From positions 22,635-86,634 of the forward strand of contig CAIMPI010000011.1 in NCBI GenBank assembly GCA_903843305.1: a stretch of DNA of 64,000 nucleotides. The letters run 5' to 3'. The position numbers and the translations under genes are program-made. Shown here piece after piece: positions 1-8,633 of the stretch. Numbering within the stretch: the first letter of the stretch is position 1; every line of letters starts with the position of its first letter. Below the pieces are notes generated by a model. It ran no database searches. It worked only from the letters and a program-made list of their open reading frames with translations, and was not told where the DNA came from. This DNA comes from an uncultured Chlorobiaceae bacterium. Its GTDB lineage: Bacteria; Bacteroidota; Chlorobiia; Chlorobiales; Chlorobiaceae.

Positions 1-4
1 AGTT

Positions 5-700
5 ATGAGAAACAAAATTCTGAAACGCGCTTTTTTTGCAACCATCTTATCTGTTGGATGTGCATCGTCAGCATTTGCCGGTTCAGGGGATATTGCTGTC
101 GGTGTCAAGGGTGGAACATTAGGTCTTGGGGGAGAGGTAACTGTAGGAATTACCCCTGCCCTTAATGCAAGAGCTGGCTATAACGGCTATAATTACAACG
201 GCTCCACCTCAAAAAATTCGATTAATTATGATTACAAGTTATCTCTCGGATCTTTTCCTGTATTGCTTGACTGGTACCCATTTGAACATTCTGGCTTTAG
301 GTTGTCGCCAGGAGTTATTTTCAATAATAACAAGGTAAGCGCAACCGGTACATCACCACAAGTTGTGTCTTACATTATCGGAGGAACCACATATACCTCG
401 ACTCAAATAGGCTCTTTGACAGGCTCTATTGATTTTAACAAGACAGTACCATACGCCGGACTTGGGTGGGGAAATGCTGTTGGAAAAGATTCGCGCCTTT
501 CTTTCGTTTTCGATCTTGGCGTCATGTTTCAGGGTACTCCTAAAGTTGCGCTTAACGCAAGTAATCTCCAAAACAACACTCCTGGAGACCAATCAGCTAT
601 TCAGTCAAGTATTGATAAGGAAATTGCGGATTTGAAGAACACGACAGATCGCTTGAAATATTATCCGGTTGTTTCTATAGGATTAGCCTACAAGTTTTAA
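5..700 (+). CDS. Outer-membrane beta-barrel protein, signal peptide
   Basis: A 231-residue exported protein. Residues 1-25 form a typical signal peptide (basic start, hydrophobic core, cleavage after SAFA). The rest alternates short polar and aromatic/hydrophobic stretches, is Gly/Asn-rich, and ends in YKF, the terminal aromatic expected for an outer-membrane barrel recognised by BamA. The pattern resembles small OmpA/OmpW-like barrels of about 8 strands, but no specific family can be named and the ligand is unknown. Start is the first ATG, only 4 bases from the window edge, so its ribosome site is not visible. No obvious partner lies downstream. Confidence 0.75.
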   Translation: MRNKILKRAFFATILSVGCASSAFAGSGDIAVGVKGGTLGLGGEVTVGITPALNARAGYNGYNYNGSTSKNSINYDYKLSLGSFPVLLDWYPFEHSGFRLSPGVIFNNNKVSATGTSPQVVSYIIGGTTYTSTQIGSLTGSIDFNKTVPYAGLGWGNAVGKDSRLSFVFDLGVMFQGTPKVALNASNLQNNTPGDQSAIQSSIDKEIADLKNTTDRLKYYPVVSIGLAYKF

Positions 701-987
701 TCTCTACGGGTTGAATTTCCAGCCGCTTGCGGAGCAAGTGTGGATGATTCAGAAGAAGGAAAAATCCGTATGCTAAGGATTTTTCTGTTAACAGATTCTG
801 TAAGAGTGTTAGATAACCAGGCAAAATGAATTTTTTTGTCTGGTTACTGCCTGCCGGAACCCCGCAAACCCCTGAGCCTTGCGCACATGATGTTTTGTGA
901 AGCAGGATTATAACTTCTCCACAATCGGTTGTACATTTCAAGCAATAGGGATTATGCTTCTCACTATAACCAAAAGAGGAGAGTGTT

Positions 988-1161
988 ATGGCCATTGTTT
1001 CAAAACTGCAGCTTGCCTCGGATGCTATTCAGGATGCAAAGAGACGTCTGGAAAGAGCAAAGGATGATACTGATGATGATTATGAAATTCGTCAGGCAAT
1101 AAAGATTATTGATGAAGCGGCGGAATATTTAAGGGGTGCAATCTCAGAACTTCAAAAATAA
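988..1161 (+). CDS. Small hypothetical protein (57 aa), helical and charged
   Basis: A short reading frame with a strong ribosome-binding site (AGAGGAGAG, 5-7 bases before the ATG). The product is 57 residues, rich in Asp/Glu/Lys/Arg and Ala/Leu with heptad-like spacing, so it is probably one or two amphipathic helices (for example KRRLERAKDDTDDDYE). There is no signal peptide. Function is unknown. Support is the ribosome site plus a clean helical composition over the full length; it is isolated between a + strand barrel gene and a - strand methyltransferase. Confidence 0.6.
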   Translation: MAIVSKLQLASDAIQDAKRRLERAKDDTDDDYEIRQAIKIIDEAAEYLRGAISELQK

Positions 1162-1226
1162 AAGAAATCGATCGCTTATCTCCTGCCACTCCGCAGCCCG
1201 AAGGCTGCATCACATGGTGGGTGAGT

Positions 1227-2408
1227 TCAGCGTGTCACATAAAAACAGGCAAACTTCAGGTAGCTTGTTTCCGGCATGGCAAGCAGTACCGGGTGGTCAA
1301 AGGGTTGCGAGTTTTTATGGATCAGCCTGAGCTGGCAGCCAGCGGCAAGGGCGGCTTGGTGTATCGATTGCAGGAAGTCCTCTTCTGAAACATGGTGACT
1401 GCATGAAGCGGTGGCAAGAAACCCGCCATTTTTCAAAAGTTGTAACCCGAGTTTGTTCAGTCGTTTGTAGGCCTTCAGGGCGCCGGGGAGGTTTTTGCGG
1501 CTTTTAGTGAAGCTTGGCGGATCCAGCACAACAAGGTCAAACGATTCCTTTGACTCTACCATTTGATCGAGAGTGTCGAAGGCATCAGCGGCAACAAGAC
1601 TGTACTCGGAAAATTTGTTCAGTTGTGCATTGTGTTCCGCCCGTTGAAGCGCCTCTTTGGATGCGTCCACAAGAATGGCTGAATGAGCCCCTCCGTACAG
1701 GGCATTCAGGGCAAAGCCTCCGTCATTTGTAAAGACGTCAAGTACGTCGGCACCTTCGGAAAACTTTCTGATAATTCTGCGGTTTTCACGCTGGTCAAGG
1801 AAAAAGCCGGTTTTCTGTCCTTCAAAAAGATCGACCTCAAACGTAATACCTGCATCGTGAATCGTCTGGACTGTTTCAGAACGTTCACCTCTCACAACAT
1901 CTTTATGGAGAGTTAGCCCTTCGAGTTCTCTCAAGGGAGATTCGTTGCGCACGATAATAACGGAAGGGTTGAGCAGCTCCTGCAAGACATCACTGATTAT
2001 CGGCAGGTGAATGTCCATGCCAGCCGAAAAAGCCTGTAGCACGATAGCCTTGTTGAAGCGGTCAACAATAAGGCCTGGCAGACCATCAGACTCTCCGTGC
2101 ACAAGACGATAGGCATTTGTCTCCTCAGTTTTGTAGATTATTTCACGGAGCTTGAGTGCTTCAAGAAATTTTTTACGGAAAAAATCTTTGTCGGGTTCTT
2201 CGTCCATGCGAGAAAAAAGGCGGACAGAGATAAGTGAGTGGGGGTTGTAGAAGCCGGTTCCAAGGAATTTTTTGTCGTGGGTAAAAAGTTTTACGGTTTC
2301 ACCGGAGGCTATATCGCGCGGAAGGCTTGCGAGTTCATTGCTGAAGACCCAGAGATGTCCTTTCTGGATTCGGTGGTGTTCTTTTGGTTTAAGGTAAAGG
2401 GAGTGCAT
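1227..2408 (-). CDS. rlmI: Class I rRNA large-subunit methyltransferase, RlmI-like
   Basis: A SAM-dependent RNA methyltransferase of the RlmI (YccW) family, which makes m5C at 23S rRNA position 1962 in E. coli. The N-terminal PUA-like domain includes [11 protein letters not shown]. It is followed by the linker [14 protein letters not shown], the SAM-binding motif ([13 protein letters not shown], where the family usually has a Cys/Tyr-rich version) and the catalytic-loop motif [15 protein letters not shown] motif near the C terminus supplies the Cys expected of m5C enzymes. I prefer the ATG at 2408 (393 aa) because the family starts about ten residues before the PUA motif; a TTG at 2447 would add 13 residues and has a weak AAGG upstream. 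It stands alone. Confidence 0.85.
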   Translation of the reverse strand: MHSLYLKPKEHHRIQKGHLWVFSNELASLPRDIASGETVKLFTHDKKFLGTGFYNPHSLISVRLFSRMDEEPDKDFFRKKFLEALKLREIIYKTEETNAYRLVHGESDGLPGLIVDRFNKAIVLQAFSAGMDIHLPIISDVLQELLNPSVIIVRNESPLRELEGLTLHKDVVRGERSETVQTIHDAGITFEVDLFEGQKTGFFLDQRENRRIIRKFSEGADVLDVFTNDGGFALNALYGGAHSAILVDASKEALQRAEHNAQLNKFSEYSLVAADAFDTLDQMVESKESFDLVVLDPPSFTKSRKNLPGALKAYKRLNKLGLQLLKNGGFLATASCSHHVSEEDFLQSIHQAALAAGCQLRLIHKNSQPFDHPVLLAMPETSYLKFACFYVTR

Positions 2409-2640
2409 AATGGTAATAATGTGATTTTGATTTTGATAGCTTTGCAATTTACCTTAATTATAACCGTCCTTCACTAAAGTACAAGAGAGTCCCGTTACAG
2501 GAAAAAGAGCATTCTTGACCGTCTGCCATAAAAACGTAGTTGCTTGAACATTACTGTAATGCAATGTGCAGCAAAAGCTAAGAATCTCAAAGGAAATAAG
2601 TGCAGGGTTTGTTGATGTGGTTAATTTTACAGGAAAAAGG

Positions 2641-3495
2641 ATGAAACAGAAAGTTAGGCTGATTTTTGTGCTTTTCATGCTTGTTCTGGTCTGGGGTTGT
2701 GCGGAATTCAGAACGGTCGGCAAGCAGGAACTGCCCACTGAACAGACGGGGTTGCTTGCGGAACATGCGGCTCTTTATCGTGAAGTGACCGCCGCATCGC
2801 CTTATGTTCGTTCACTTGACGGCTATGCTGACGTATGGATAAAAACGCCCAAAAGGCAGAATCGTGTTTTCTGCAATATCCTTATCAATCGGGGAGGAGA
2901 GTCACGGATGATTGTCAGCGCTGGTATTATCGGGTGGCCAGTTGCCGATATGTTTTTCAGCCGTGATTCACTTTATGTGCATGATATGCTCAATAACCGG
3001 CTTTTTCTGGGCAGTAATAGCGATATGAACCTCCAAAAAATTCTGGGAGTGAATTCAGGATACCAGCTTTTATCAGAATCTCTATTGGGGTTGGTAAATA
3101 TTTCCGAACCGTTAAGTGCAATCAGGTCGGTGAAAAAAGGTTCCGGAATGTTGCTTTTCACGGTTGACAGTGCCACAGGAAGCAAAGAGATGGTTATCGA
3201 TCCTGCCAACAGAACGCTTACTGCTCTTCTCCTGAAGGACAGGCAGGGAAAGACGACAACTGAAATTCACTTCAGGAATTTTGAAGCCATCACGATCGAC
3301 GGACAGAGCACACTTGTACCGAAAGAGATTGATATGGTGTTGTATAACAGTGGCAATGGAATTGGTGAGCATCAACTGGTGATTGCCTATGATGAACGGG
3401 CATTTAACAAAACTCTGCAGTCACTCAGATTTGTATTACCTAAAAAAGCAAAGGTGGTCAATATTGATGACATGCAGGCAACACTCTTTTTGTGA
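2641..3495 (+). CDS. DUF4292-like lipoprotein (LolA/LolB-like fold)
   Basis: A 284-residue lipoprotein: a Lys-rich start, a hydrophobic segment and the lipobox LVWGC, with Cys about 20. The mature part has alternating beta-type segments and a pattern like DUF4292 proteins of Bacteroidota/Chlorobiota, which are thought to adopt a LolA/LolB-type half-barrel that binds acyl chains. This suggests, but does not prove, a role in lipoprotein or lipid handling at the outer membrane. The start at 2641 is chosen over an upstream in-frame start because it gives a perfect signal peptide and has AGGAAAAAGG directly before it. It converges on sodB with a hairpin between. Confidence 0.7.
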   Translation: MKQKVRLIFVLFMLVLVWGCAEFRTVGKQELPTEQTGLLAEHAALYREVTAASPYVRSLDGYADVWIKTPKRQNRVFCNILINRGGESRMIVSAGIIGWPVADMFFSRDSLYVHDMLNNRLFLGSNSDMNLQKILGVNSGYQLLSESLLGLVNISEPLSAIRSVKKGSGMLLFTVDSATGSKEMVIDPANRTLTALLLKDRQGKTTTEIHFRNFEAITIDGQSTLVPKEIDMVLYNSGNGIGEHQLVIAYDERAFNKTLQSLRFVLPKKAKVVNIDDMQATLFL

Positions 3496-3506
3496 TCCAC
3501 CGGTTC

Positions 3507-3539
3507 GGCGGTATGTCGGTTCTTTGCTGACATACCGCC
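3507..3539. terminator. Hairpin between converging genes
   Basis: An 11-bp perfect inverted repeat (GGCGGTATGTC and GACATACCGCC) with an 11-base loop lies between the stop of the lipoprotein gene (3495) and the stop of sodB (3578). There is no clear T tract, so it may act as a bidirectional terminator or an mRNA 3' end stabiliser. Confidence 0.55.
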
Positions 3540-3577
3540 CGAAGGTTAATTCCTGCAGAGACCAAATAGTGACAGGC

Positions 3578-4186
3578 TTACGCCACCGTTGCTTTTTTGA
3601 AATTTTCTGCTGCAAAATCCCAGTTAAGGATGTTTTCTATTACTGTCGCGACATAGTCCGGGCGACGATTCTGATAGTCAAGATAGTAGGCGTGTTCCCA
3701 CACATCAATGGTAAGAATTGGCTTTTGGCCGCTGGTTGATGGCGTTTGGGCGTTTCCGGTTTTTACGACTTTGAGTGCATCTCCTTCCAGCACAAGCCAT
3801 GCCCATCCACTGCCGAATTGGGTCGTTGCAGCGATTTTGAGTTCTTCTTTAAATTTGTCGAAACTGCCGAAATCTTGGGTGATTTTTGCTCCAAGAGCTC
3901 CAGCAGGCTCACCTCCACCGTTAGGCGTAAGGCAGTTCCAGTAAAAGGAGTGATTCCATGCCTGAGCGCCATTGTTGAAGATACCGACTTTCTGCGGGTC
4001 TGAGGCGGTCAAGGCAATAACCTCCTCAAGGCTCATGCTCTCAAAAGATGTCCCCGCCACAAGGTTATTATAGTTTGTAATGTAGGCAACATGATGTTTG
4101 CCATAATGAAAACTGAGCGTTTTTGCGGAAATAAATGGCTCAAGTGCGTTTTCTGCATATAAAAGTACAGGTTGCTGGTAGGTCAT
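3578..4186 (-). CDS. sodB: Superoxide dismutase, Fe-type
   Basis: Converts superoxide to oxygen and hydrogen peroxide in the cytoplasm. The 202-residue protein has the whole Fe/Mn SOD fold, with metal ligands H27, H79 (in AWNHSFYW), D161 and H165 (in DVWEHAYY). The Gln in the NNGAQ segment before H79 is the position that in Fe-type enzymes hydrogen-bonds the solvent ligand, so iron is the likely metal. No signal peptide is present. It is a single gene, with a 111-base divergent spacer to the next lipoprotein gene, where its promoter must lie. A SOD in an anaerobic phototroph protects against oxygen exposure. Confidence 0.95.
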   Translation of the reverse strand: MTYQQPVLLYAENALEPFISAKTLSFHYGKHHVAYITNYNNLVAGTSFESMSLEEVIALTASDPQKVGIFNNGAQAWNHSFYWNCLTPNGGGEPAGALGAKITQDFGSFDKFKEELKIAATTQFGSGWAWLVLEGDALKVVKTGNAQTPSTSGQKPILTIDVWEHAYYLDYQNRRPDYVATVIENILNWDFAAENFKKATVA

Positions 4187-4297
4187 AAAGAATCATCATT
4201 TAGAGTTTAAAAAGAAGTCGATAGAAACAATTAAAATGTTTAAACTTGTATTCTGATAATTTAGTTTCTTGAATCCACATAATTCATTCTTGCGGTA

Positions 4298-4645
4298 ATG
4301 AAATTCTGCAATTCCCTTAGGATCTTTATTTTATCATTTGTTTTTTGTTGTGCCCTGTCAGGGTGCAGTGAAAAAAAATCTTCTGTACTTGATAAGGATG
4401 ATATCCGTATTGCAGGATTTTATTGTGATTATCTTCTTCTGTCAGGAGTGGAGTCTGATAATGGAGGCGTTGAACTTGCCGTGATAGATTCGGTTGATCT
4501 CAATGAACTTCTTGTACGTCACGCACTGACTCGTGAGAGTATGCAGCGCAAGATGGAAGCCTATAAAAGGAATCCTGAACTCTGGAGATTGGTACTTGAG
4601 CAGGTTCGGGCAAATATCCGCAAAAAAGCAGCTACAGCTCAATGA
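4298..4645 (+). CDS. Small lipoprotein of unknown function
   Basis: A 115-residue protein with a signal peptide and lipobox (ALSGC, Cys about 22). The mature part has a short beta-rich stretch and a helical, basic C terminus (a KMEAYKRNPELW-type segment) that recalls the DUF4296-like/peptidyl-prolyl-associated lipoproteins of the Bacteroidota-Chlorobiota group; I cannot assign it to a family with confidence. Its TGA overlaps the ATG of coaE (ATGA), so the two are probably translated together. Confidence 0.6.
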   Translation: MKFCNSLRIFILSFVFCCALSGCSEKKSSVLDKDDIRIAGFYCDYLLLSGVESDNGGVELAVIDSVDLNELLVRHALTRESMQRKMEAYKRNPELWRLVLEQVRANIRKKAATAQ

Positions 4646-5289
4646 AGCGAACTTATCCTTTTCTTGTCGGCGTAACAGGTGGGCTTGGTAGCGGCAAATC
4701 AATGGTTTGCCATTTTCTTTCGGAGATGGGTTGCGCACTGTTTGAGTCTGATCGGGTGGCAAAAGAGCTTCAGCTTAACGATCCGGAAGTGATTGAGGGA
4801 ATCACGGCACTTTTCGGATCAAAGGTTTATTCTTTCGATGTTTCCGGCACAATGGTTCTGGATCGAAAAAAAATAGCGGCAATGGTTTTTTCTTCTCCCG
4901 AAAAGCTTGAAGCGCTGAATAGGCTCATTCATCCCAGAGTTTATATTCAATTTCGCAAGGCGGTGCTTGAGGCTGAAAAACGAGGGACAAAGATTCTGGT
5001 TAAGGAAGCTGCAATTCTTTTTGAGTCGGGCGGAAATGAAGGGCTTGATGCTGTGGTTGTTGTAGCGTCTGATGTGCAAAAGCGGATTGAAAGGGCTGTA
5101 TTGAAGGGCATGGGTACTCATGAAGAGATCGTGCTGCGTATTGCGACCCAGTGGCCTCAGGAAAAGTTGATTGCCCAGGCCGATTATGTGATTTTTAACA
5201 AAGGATCTCTTGTTGACTTGAAAAAAGAGACAGAGAACCTTTATTGCAAGCTGCTTGCTGCAGCGGTTTCAAGCTGCAATCCTCTCTGA
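4642..5289 (+). CDS. coaE: Dephospho-CoA kinase
   Basis: Last step of coenzyme A synthesis: phosphorylates the 3'-OH of the ribose of dephospho-CoA using ATP. The 215-residue P-loop kinase has its Walker A near the N terminus (TGGLGSGKS), the family's CALFESDRVAKEL segment (usual form DAD), the LIHPRV motif and a C-terminal DYVIFNKGS motif (usual form D-x-V-I-x-N). The first acidic motif reads ESDR, a common variant. It is translationally coupled to the upstream lipoprotein (4-base overlap) and converges on tatC, leaving only 13 bases between stops. Confidence 0.93.
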   Translation: MKRTYPFLVGVTGGLGSGKSMVCHFLSEMGCALFESDRVAKELQLNDPEVIEGITALFGSKVYSFDVSGTMVLDRKKIAAMVFSSPEKLEALNRLIHPRVYIQFRKAVLEAEKRGTKILVKEAAILFESGGNEGLDAVVVVASDVQKRIERAVLKGMGTHEEIVLRIATQWPQEKLIAQADYVIFNKGSLVDLKKETENLYCKLLAAAVSSCNPL

Positions 5290-5302
5290 GTTGTCTTGGC
5301 AA

Positions 5303-6121
5303 TCATTTGAGAGCAGCATTGTTGCGATTTACCTGTGCTGAAATCAGGATGCTGAGTTCATAGAGCAGAATCATCGGGAGCCCTATGATGAGCTGGGTTA
5401 CAGCATCGGTTGAAGGGGTAACCACCGCAGCAACAATCATAAGAACAACAATGGCATGTTTGCGGTAAAACCTCATAAAAGCTGGTGTCAGGAGCCCTAT
5501 TTTGGAAAGAATATAAGAGATAAAAGGAAGCTCGAAAACAAGTCCGGCGGTCAGAAGTGTGCCGATAAAGAAGCTGACATAGTCCTGGACAGAGATGTTG
5601 TTCTTGATAAGGGTTGATCCGAAGCTGGCAAAAAACTGCAGAGAAACAGGCAGAAAGACAAAATATCCGAAGGCTATGCCGGAAAAGAAGCAAAGGGAGA
5701 TGAAGAGTATGGAAAATCGGCTGGCCTTGCGCTCATGTTCATGCAGTCCTGGAGCTACAAATTGCCATATTTGCCAGGCGATGAACGGAAATGAGATAAT
5801 GAATCCCGCAAAGAAGACAACCTGAAAGTAGAGAGAGAGCTGCCCGTAGGGAACAAGGTTTTGAAGTACCATGGATTGATTGCTTCGCTTGAGCGGTCCG
5901 ATAAGGATCTCATTGACCAGGAAATCGGCATAAGTGGCACACAATGCTGTAACAATGAGCAGCGCTATAACCGATTTGATGAGTCGTGATCGTATTTCAT
6001 CAAGATGTCCTATGAAGTTCATCTCGTTTTCTGGTTCGGGTTCTGATTCTTGCGTCACAGTTTTCTGTGTGCTCTCATCGGGAAGTTGTAGCGATGTTGC
6101 TGATTCTGGTTCCTGGCTCAT
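5303..6121 (-). CDS. tatC: Twin-arginine translocase subunit TatC
   Basis: Receptor subunit of the Tat system, which exports folded proteins with twin-Arg signal peptides. The 272-residue membrane protein has a hydrophilic N-terminal tail of about 35 residues, then the conserved FIGHLDEIRSRL segment whose Glu contacts the signal peptide, and six predicted membrane helices. Typical TatC landmarks are seen: FPFIAWQIWQFVAPGL, FxYF in helix 3, and AVVTPSTD near helix 5. The acidic Gln/Glu-rich N-terminal extension is longer than in E. coli. tatA lies 17 kb away (23163), so the Tat genes are dispersed; no tatB was seen. Confidence 0.93.
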   Translation of the reverse strand: MSQEPESATSLQLPDESTQKTVTQESEPEPENEMNFIGHLDEIRSRLIKSVIALLIVTALCATYADFLVNEILIGPLKRSNQSMVLQNLVPYGQLSLYFQVVFFAGFIISFPFIAWQIWQFVAPGLHEHERKASRFSILFISLCFFSGIAFGYFVFLPVSLQFFASFGSTLIKNNISVQDYVSFFIGTLLTAGLVFELPFISYILSKIGLLTPAFMRFYRKHAIVVLMIVAAVVTPSTDAVTQLIIGLPMILLYELSILISAQVNRNNAALK

Positions 6122-6343
6122 GAGTTCAGTTCAGGATGAAACAAAAAGGGTGTTCCCGGGATGCTGTCGTTGCGTTGGCTTGCTCTGGAACTTTGATAAT
6201 AATCGCAAAACATAGTAACAAAGATGCACGTAGGCAAGAAAATGTTTTAAAGGCCTCATCGTATTGACCATTTTTTTTGCTCCCTGAAATGTTATACTTT
6301 AAGTCGTTTAATGAAGCTTATTATGTAAAAGTCCGGGGAATTG

Positions 6344-7318
6344 GTGAATATCAAGGATGTTACTGCATCGGTAGCCGATGAAATTGTGATATTTCAGCAG
6401 AAGTACAAACAGGTGCTTTATGCCCGAAATACACTGGTTGACAAGGTTTCCCGCTATGTGCTCAAACAGCAGGGAAAGCAGATTCGTCCTGCCATGGTTC
6501 TGCTTTCCGCTCAGTTGTGTGGTGGCGTGAATGACGCAAGTTATCGGGCGGCCATAATGGTTGAACTGCTGCATTCGGCGACACTGATTCATGATGATGT
6601 CGTGGATGGTGCTGAAATGAGACGGGGCCTGCCATCGATTAATGCTTTGTGGAAAAATAAGATATCGGTACTGATGGGCGATTATCTTCTTTCCAGGGGT
6701 CTCCTCTATTCTCTCGAACACAAAGACTACGGCTTTCTCCATCTGGTTTCGGAAGCGGTTCGCCGGATGAGTGAAGGGGAGATTCTTCAGATACAGAAGA
6801 CCCGCAGTCTTGACATTTCAGAAGAGGATTATCTGAGTGTTATTTCAGACAAGACGGCTTCGCTGATCTCTTCCTCCTGTGCTATGGGTGCTATGAGTGC
6901 TACCTCCGATGAGGGCAGAATTGCCGCTCTGAAAAGTTATGGCGAGTATTTAGGTCTTGCTTTCCAGATACGTGATGATCTGCTTGACTATACGGGAGAT
7001 TCAAAAAAAACAGGCAAGCAGATGGGCATCGATATCAAGGACAAGAAGATAACACTTCCCCTGATTTATGCACTTCGTAATGCTCCGTTATCCGAGCAGA
7101 AGATGATCCGTTCTATTTTGAAGAGCTCCCGTAAAAGGGCAGTGAAAAGTGCTGAGGTGATATCGTTCGTTACAGGTAAAGGTGGTCTCGACTATGCATC
7201 TGAAGTTGCTGAAGGGCTTGCGGCAAAAGCTGTGGCATCAATCAGCTCTTTTCCTGATGGCTCGGCCAAAACCTCATTATTGAGGCTTGTGGATTTTGTT
7301 ATGGTCAGACAGTATTAG
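6344..7318 (+). CDS. Long-chain all-trans polyprenyl diphosphate synthase
   Basis: Makes a long isoprenoid diphosphate by repeated condensation of isopentenyl diphosphate, probably the side chain of menaquinone or chlorobiumquinone. The 324-residue all-helical prenyltransferase has both aspartate-rich motifs: the first in LIHDDVVDGAEMRRG (DDxxD variant with DDVVD) and the second in FQIRDDLLDYTG. The residues upstream of the first motif are small (Val-Glu-Leu-Leu-His-Ser-Ala), which fits a long product of the octaprenyl/solanesyl class. The start is probably GTG at 6344, four bases after GGGGAA; a TTG lies one codon earlier. It diverges from tatC. Confidence 0.88.
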   Translation: MNIKDVTASVADEIVIFQQKYKQVLYARNTLVDKVSRYVLKQQGKQIRPAMVLLSAQLCGGVNDASYRAAIMVELLHSATLIHDDVVDGAEMRRGLPSINALWKNKISVLMGDYLLSRGLLYSLEHKDYGFLHLVSEAVRRMSEGEILQIQKTRSLDISEEDYLSVISDKTASLISSSCAMGAMSATSDEGRIAALKSYGEYLGLAFQIRDDLLDYTGDSKKTGKQMGIDIKDKKITLPLIYALRNAPLSEQKMIRSILKSSRKRAVKSAEVISFVTGKGGLDYASEVAEGLAAKAVASISSFPDGSAKTSLLRLVDFVMVRQY

Positions 7319-7377
7319 ATTCCCTTGTTCCGATATAAAGGTGTTTTCATTGAATCGAAATAATTGTTACAGAAGAG

Positions 7378-8109
7378 ATGAAAAAAGCAGGCGTGATTTT
7401 TCTTATACTTTTGGGGTTTGTACTGCTGTTCGACAAATTGCTTATGCCCTTGTATATTTCACAGGGAAGCGTCAAGGTGGTTCCGGATGTGACCAAAATG
7501 GACTATGACGATGCTGCGCAGAAATTGCGGTGGGCAGGATTCGAGGCTATAAAAAGCTATCATGTCAGATACCTCAGCAATGTTGATTCCAATATTGTGA
7601 TTTCCCAAACGCCCCAGGCAGGAATGGAGGTCAAGCCAGGCAGAAACGTTTATATTGTGGTCAACCGGCGGGAAAAGCCAAATGTTCCGATGCCTGAGCT
7701 TGTAGGGAGACCGGAATTTGATGCTCGTCAGGCGGCTGCCCGTATGGATATAGTCCTTAATAGTGTACAGGTCAGTACTGTTAATAAACCTGAAGAGGAC
7801 GGACGGGTGCTGAGCCAGTCAATTCCTCCGCAGACCATGGTGAAGTCAGGCACTTCTGCTTCTATTATGGTTGGAAGGTATGAGGCGCCGATTGCAGGCG
7901 CCAAAAAAATAGCTCTGCCCAATGTTCTCGGTATGTCACTTGCACAGGCCAAACAGGTTATTACAGATGCAGGTCTTGAAATAGGAAAGGTCACAACTGA
8001 ATATTCTGTACTTCTCGTACCCAATACTGTAATCAAGCAAAAGCCTGCAGTTGGTTCTTTTATCGCTACCGACCAGCCGATTGAACTGACGGTGGTAACG
8101 GCAGAGTAG
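7378..8109 (+). CDS. Membrane-anchored PASTA-domain protein
   Basis: A 243-residue protein with one N-terminal membrane helix (about residues 4-24) and three PASTA repeats outside (about 30-100, 101-168 and 174-243). Each repeat has the usual Val-Pro-x-Val/Leu start and the SQTPxAG-like turn. PASTA domains bind peptidoglycan or beta-lactam-like ligands in Ser/Thr kinases and PBPs; here there is no kinase or transpeptidase domain, so this is a stand-alone PASTA protein, as in other Chlorobiota. It probably senses or tethers cell-wall material. Start at 7378 follows AGAAGAG. The gene ends 6 bases before a converging small gene. Confidence 0.85.
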   Translation: MKKAGVIFLILLGFVLLFDKLLMPLYISQGSVKVVPDVTKMDYDDAAQKLRWAGFEAIKSYHVRYLSNVDSNIVISQTPQAGMEVKPGRNVYIVVNRREKPNVPMPELVGRPEFDARQAAARMDIVLNSVQVSTVNKPEEDGRVLSQSIPPQTMVKSGTSASIMVGRYEAPIAGAKKIALPNVLGMSLAQAKQVITDAGLEIGKVTTEYSVLLVPNTVIKQKPAVGSFIATDQPIELTVVTAE

Positions 8110-8115
8110 TCCCTG

Positions 8116-8289
8116 TTATCTGTAGTTGGTGTTTTTATACTCGTCGCGCAGATCCTTTATGCCAGTTGTTCTGTCGTTGCCGTCACTGATAAGTCCGAAA
8201 TACTCAAGAATAATCCTTACAACCAGCCAGAGTCCAGCTAAAAGAATTGACAATGATCCCCAGATAGTGGTGATGCTTTTTTTTACCAT
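8116..8289 (-). CDS. Small membrane protein (57 aa)
   Basis: A short reading frame on the - strand coding for 57 residues: a basic start (MVKKSITT), one strong membrane helix (about residues 9-30, with Trp and aromatic borders) and a charged tail (DLRDEYKNTNYR). Composition and stop position just after the converging PASTA gene argue for a real gene; there is no clear ribosome site. Function is unknown. Confidence 0.5.
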   Translation of the reverse strand: MVKKSITTIWGSLSILLAGLWLVVRIILEYFGLISDGNDRTTGIKDLRDEYKNTNYR

Positions 8290-8307
8290 AGGAGGTTGTG
8301 ATAATCA

Positions 8308-8340
8308 GACAAAAAGGCCATTCTTCAAGGGAATGGCCTT
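8308..8340 (-). terminator. Intrinsic terminator (- strand)
   Basis: A 10-bp perfect stem (AAGGCCATTC / GAATGGCCTT) with a 7-base loop, followed on the - strand by TTTTT. It lies 26 bases after the stop of the DUF2934 gene and fits a rho-independent terminator for that gene. Confidence 0.75.
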
Positions 8341-8365
8341 GCAAAAAAATAAAAGCTACGTCGGT

Positions 8366-8566
8366 TCAGTCGGTAACGGTTCCTTCCGCCTCTAACCAGT
8401 CCTCAAAATCTGACCCGTGGGTTTTTCCCCGTTCTTCCCACCGATAGTATGCAGCAAGCCTGACCTCCTCTTCACGCATTTCAGGTGTTTGTGCAGCCTT
8501 GGTTTTCTTGCTTTTTGTTGCTGGAGTTTTTTTCTTACTCTCTTTATCCGTTGTGATTTTAGCCAT
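8366..8566 (-). CDS. DUF2934 family protein
   Basis: A 66-residue protein. The first 30 residues are Lys/Thr-rich and probably disordered; the second half carries the DUF2934 signature ([20 protein letters not shown] followed by LEAEG), a short helical hairpin of unknown role found in many soil and phototrophic bacteria, often in stress-related regions. Followed by its own terminator. A diverged second copy is at 27978-28136. Confidence 0.8.
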   Translation of the reverse strand: MAKITTDKESKKKTPATKSKKTKAAQTPEMREEEVRLAAYYRWEERGKTHGSDFEDWLEAEGTVTD

Positions 8567-8633
8567 TTATTCGCTTATTTTATTATCAATACCATCTAAC
8601 TTATGGAAGTTTATAAAATAAAAAAATAGTGCG

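Noticed and set aside
1192..1207. GCAGCCCGAAGGCTGC hairpin as a terminator
   Set aside because: Short stem with no T tract; could be chance.
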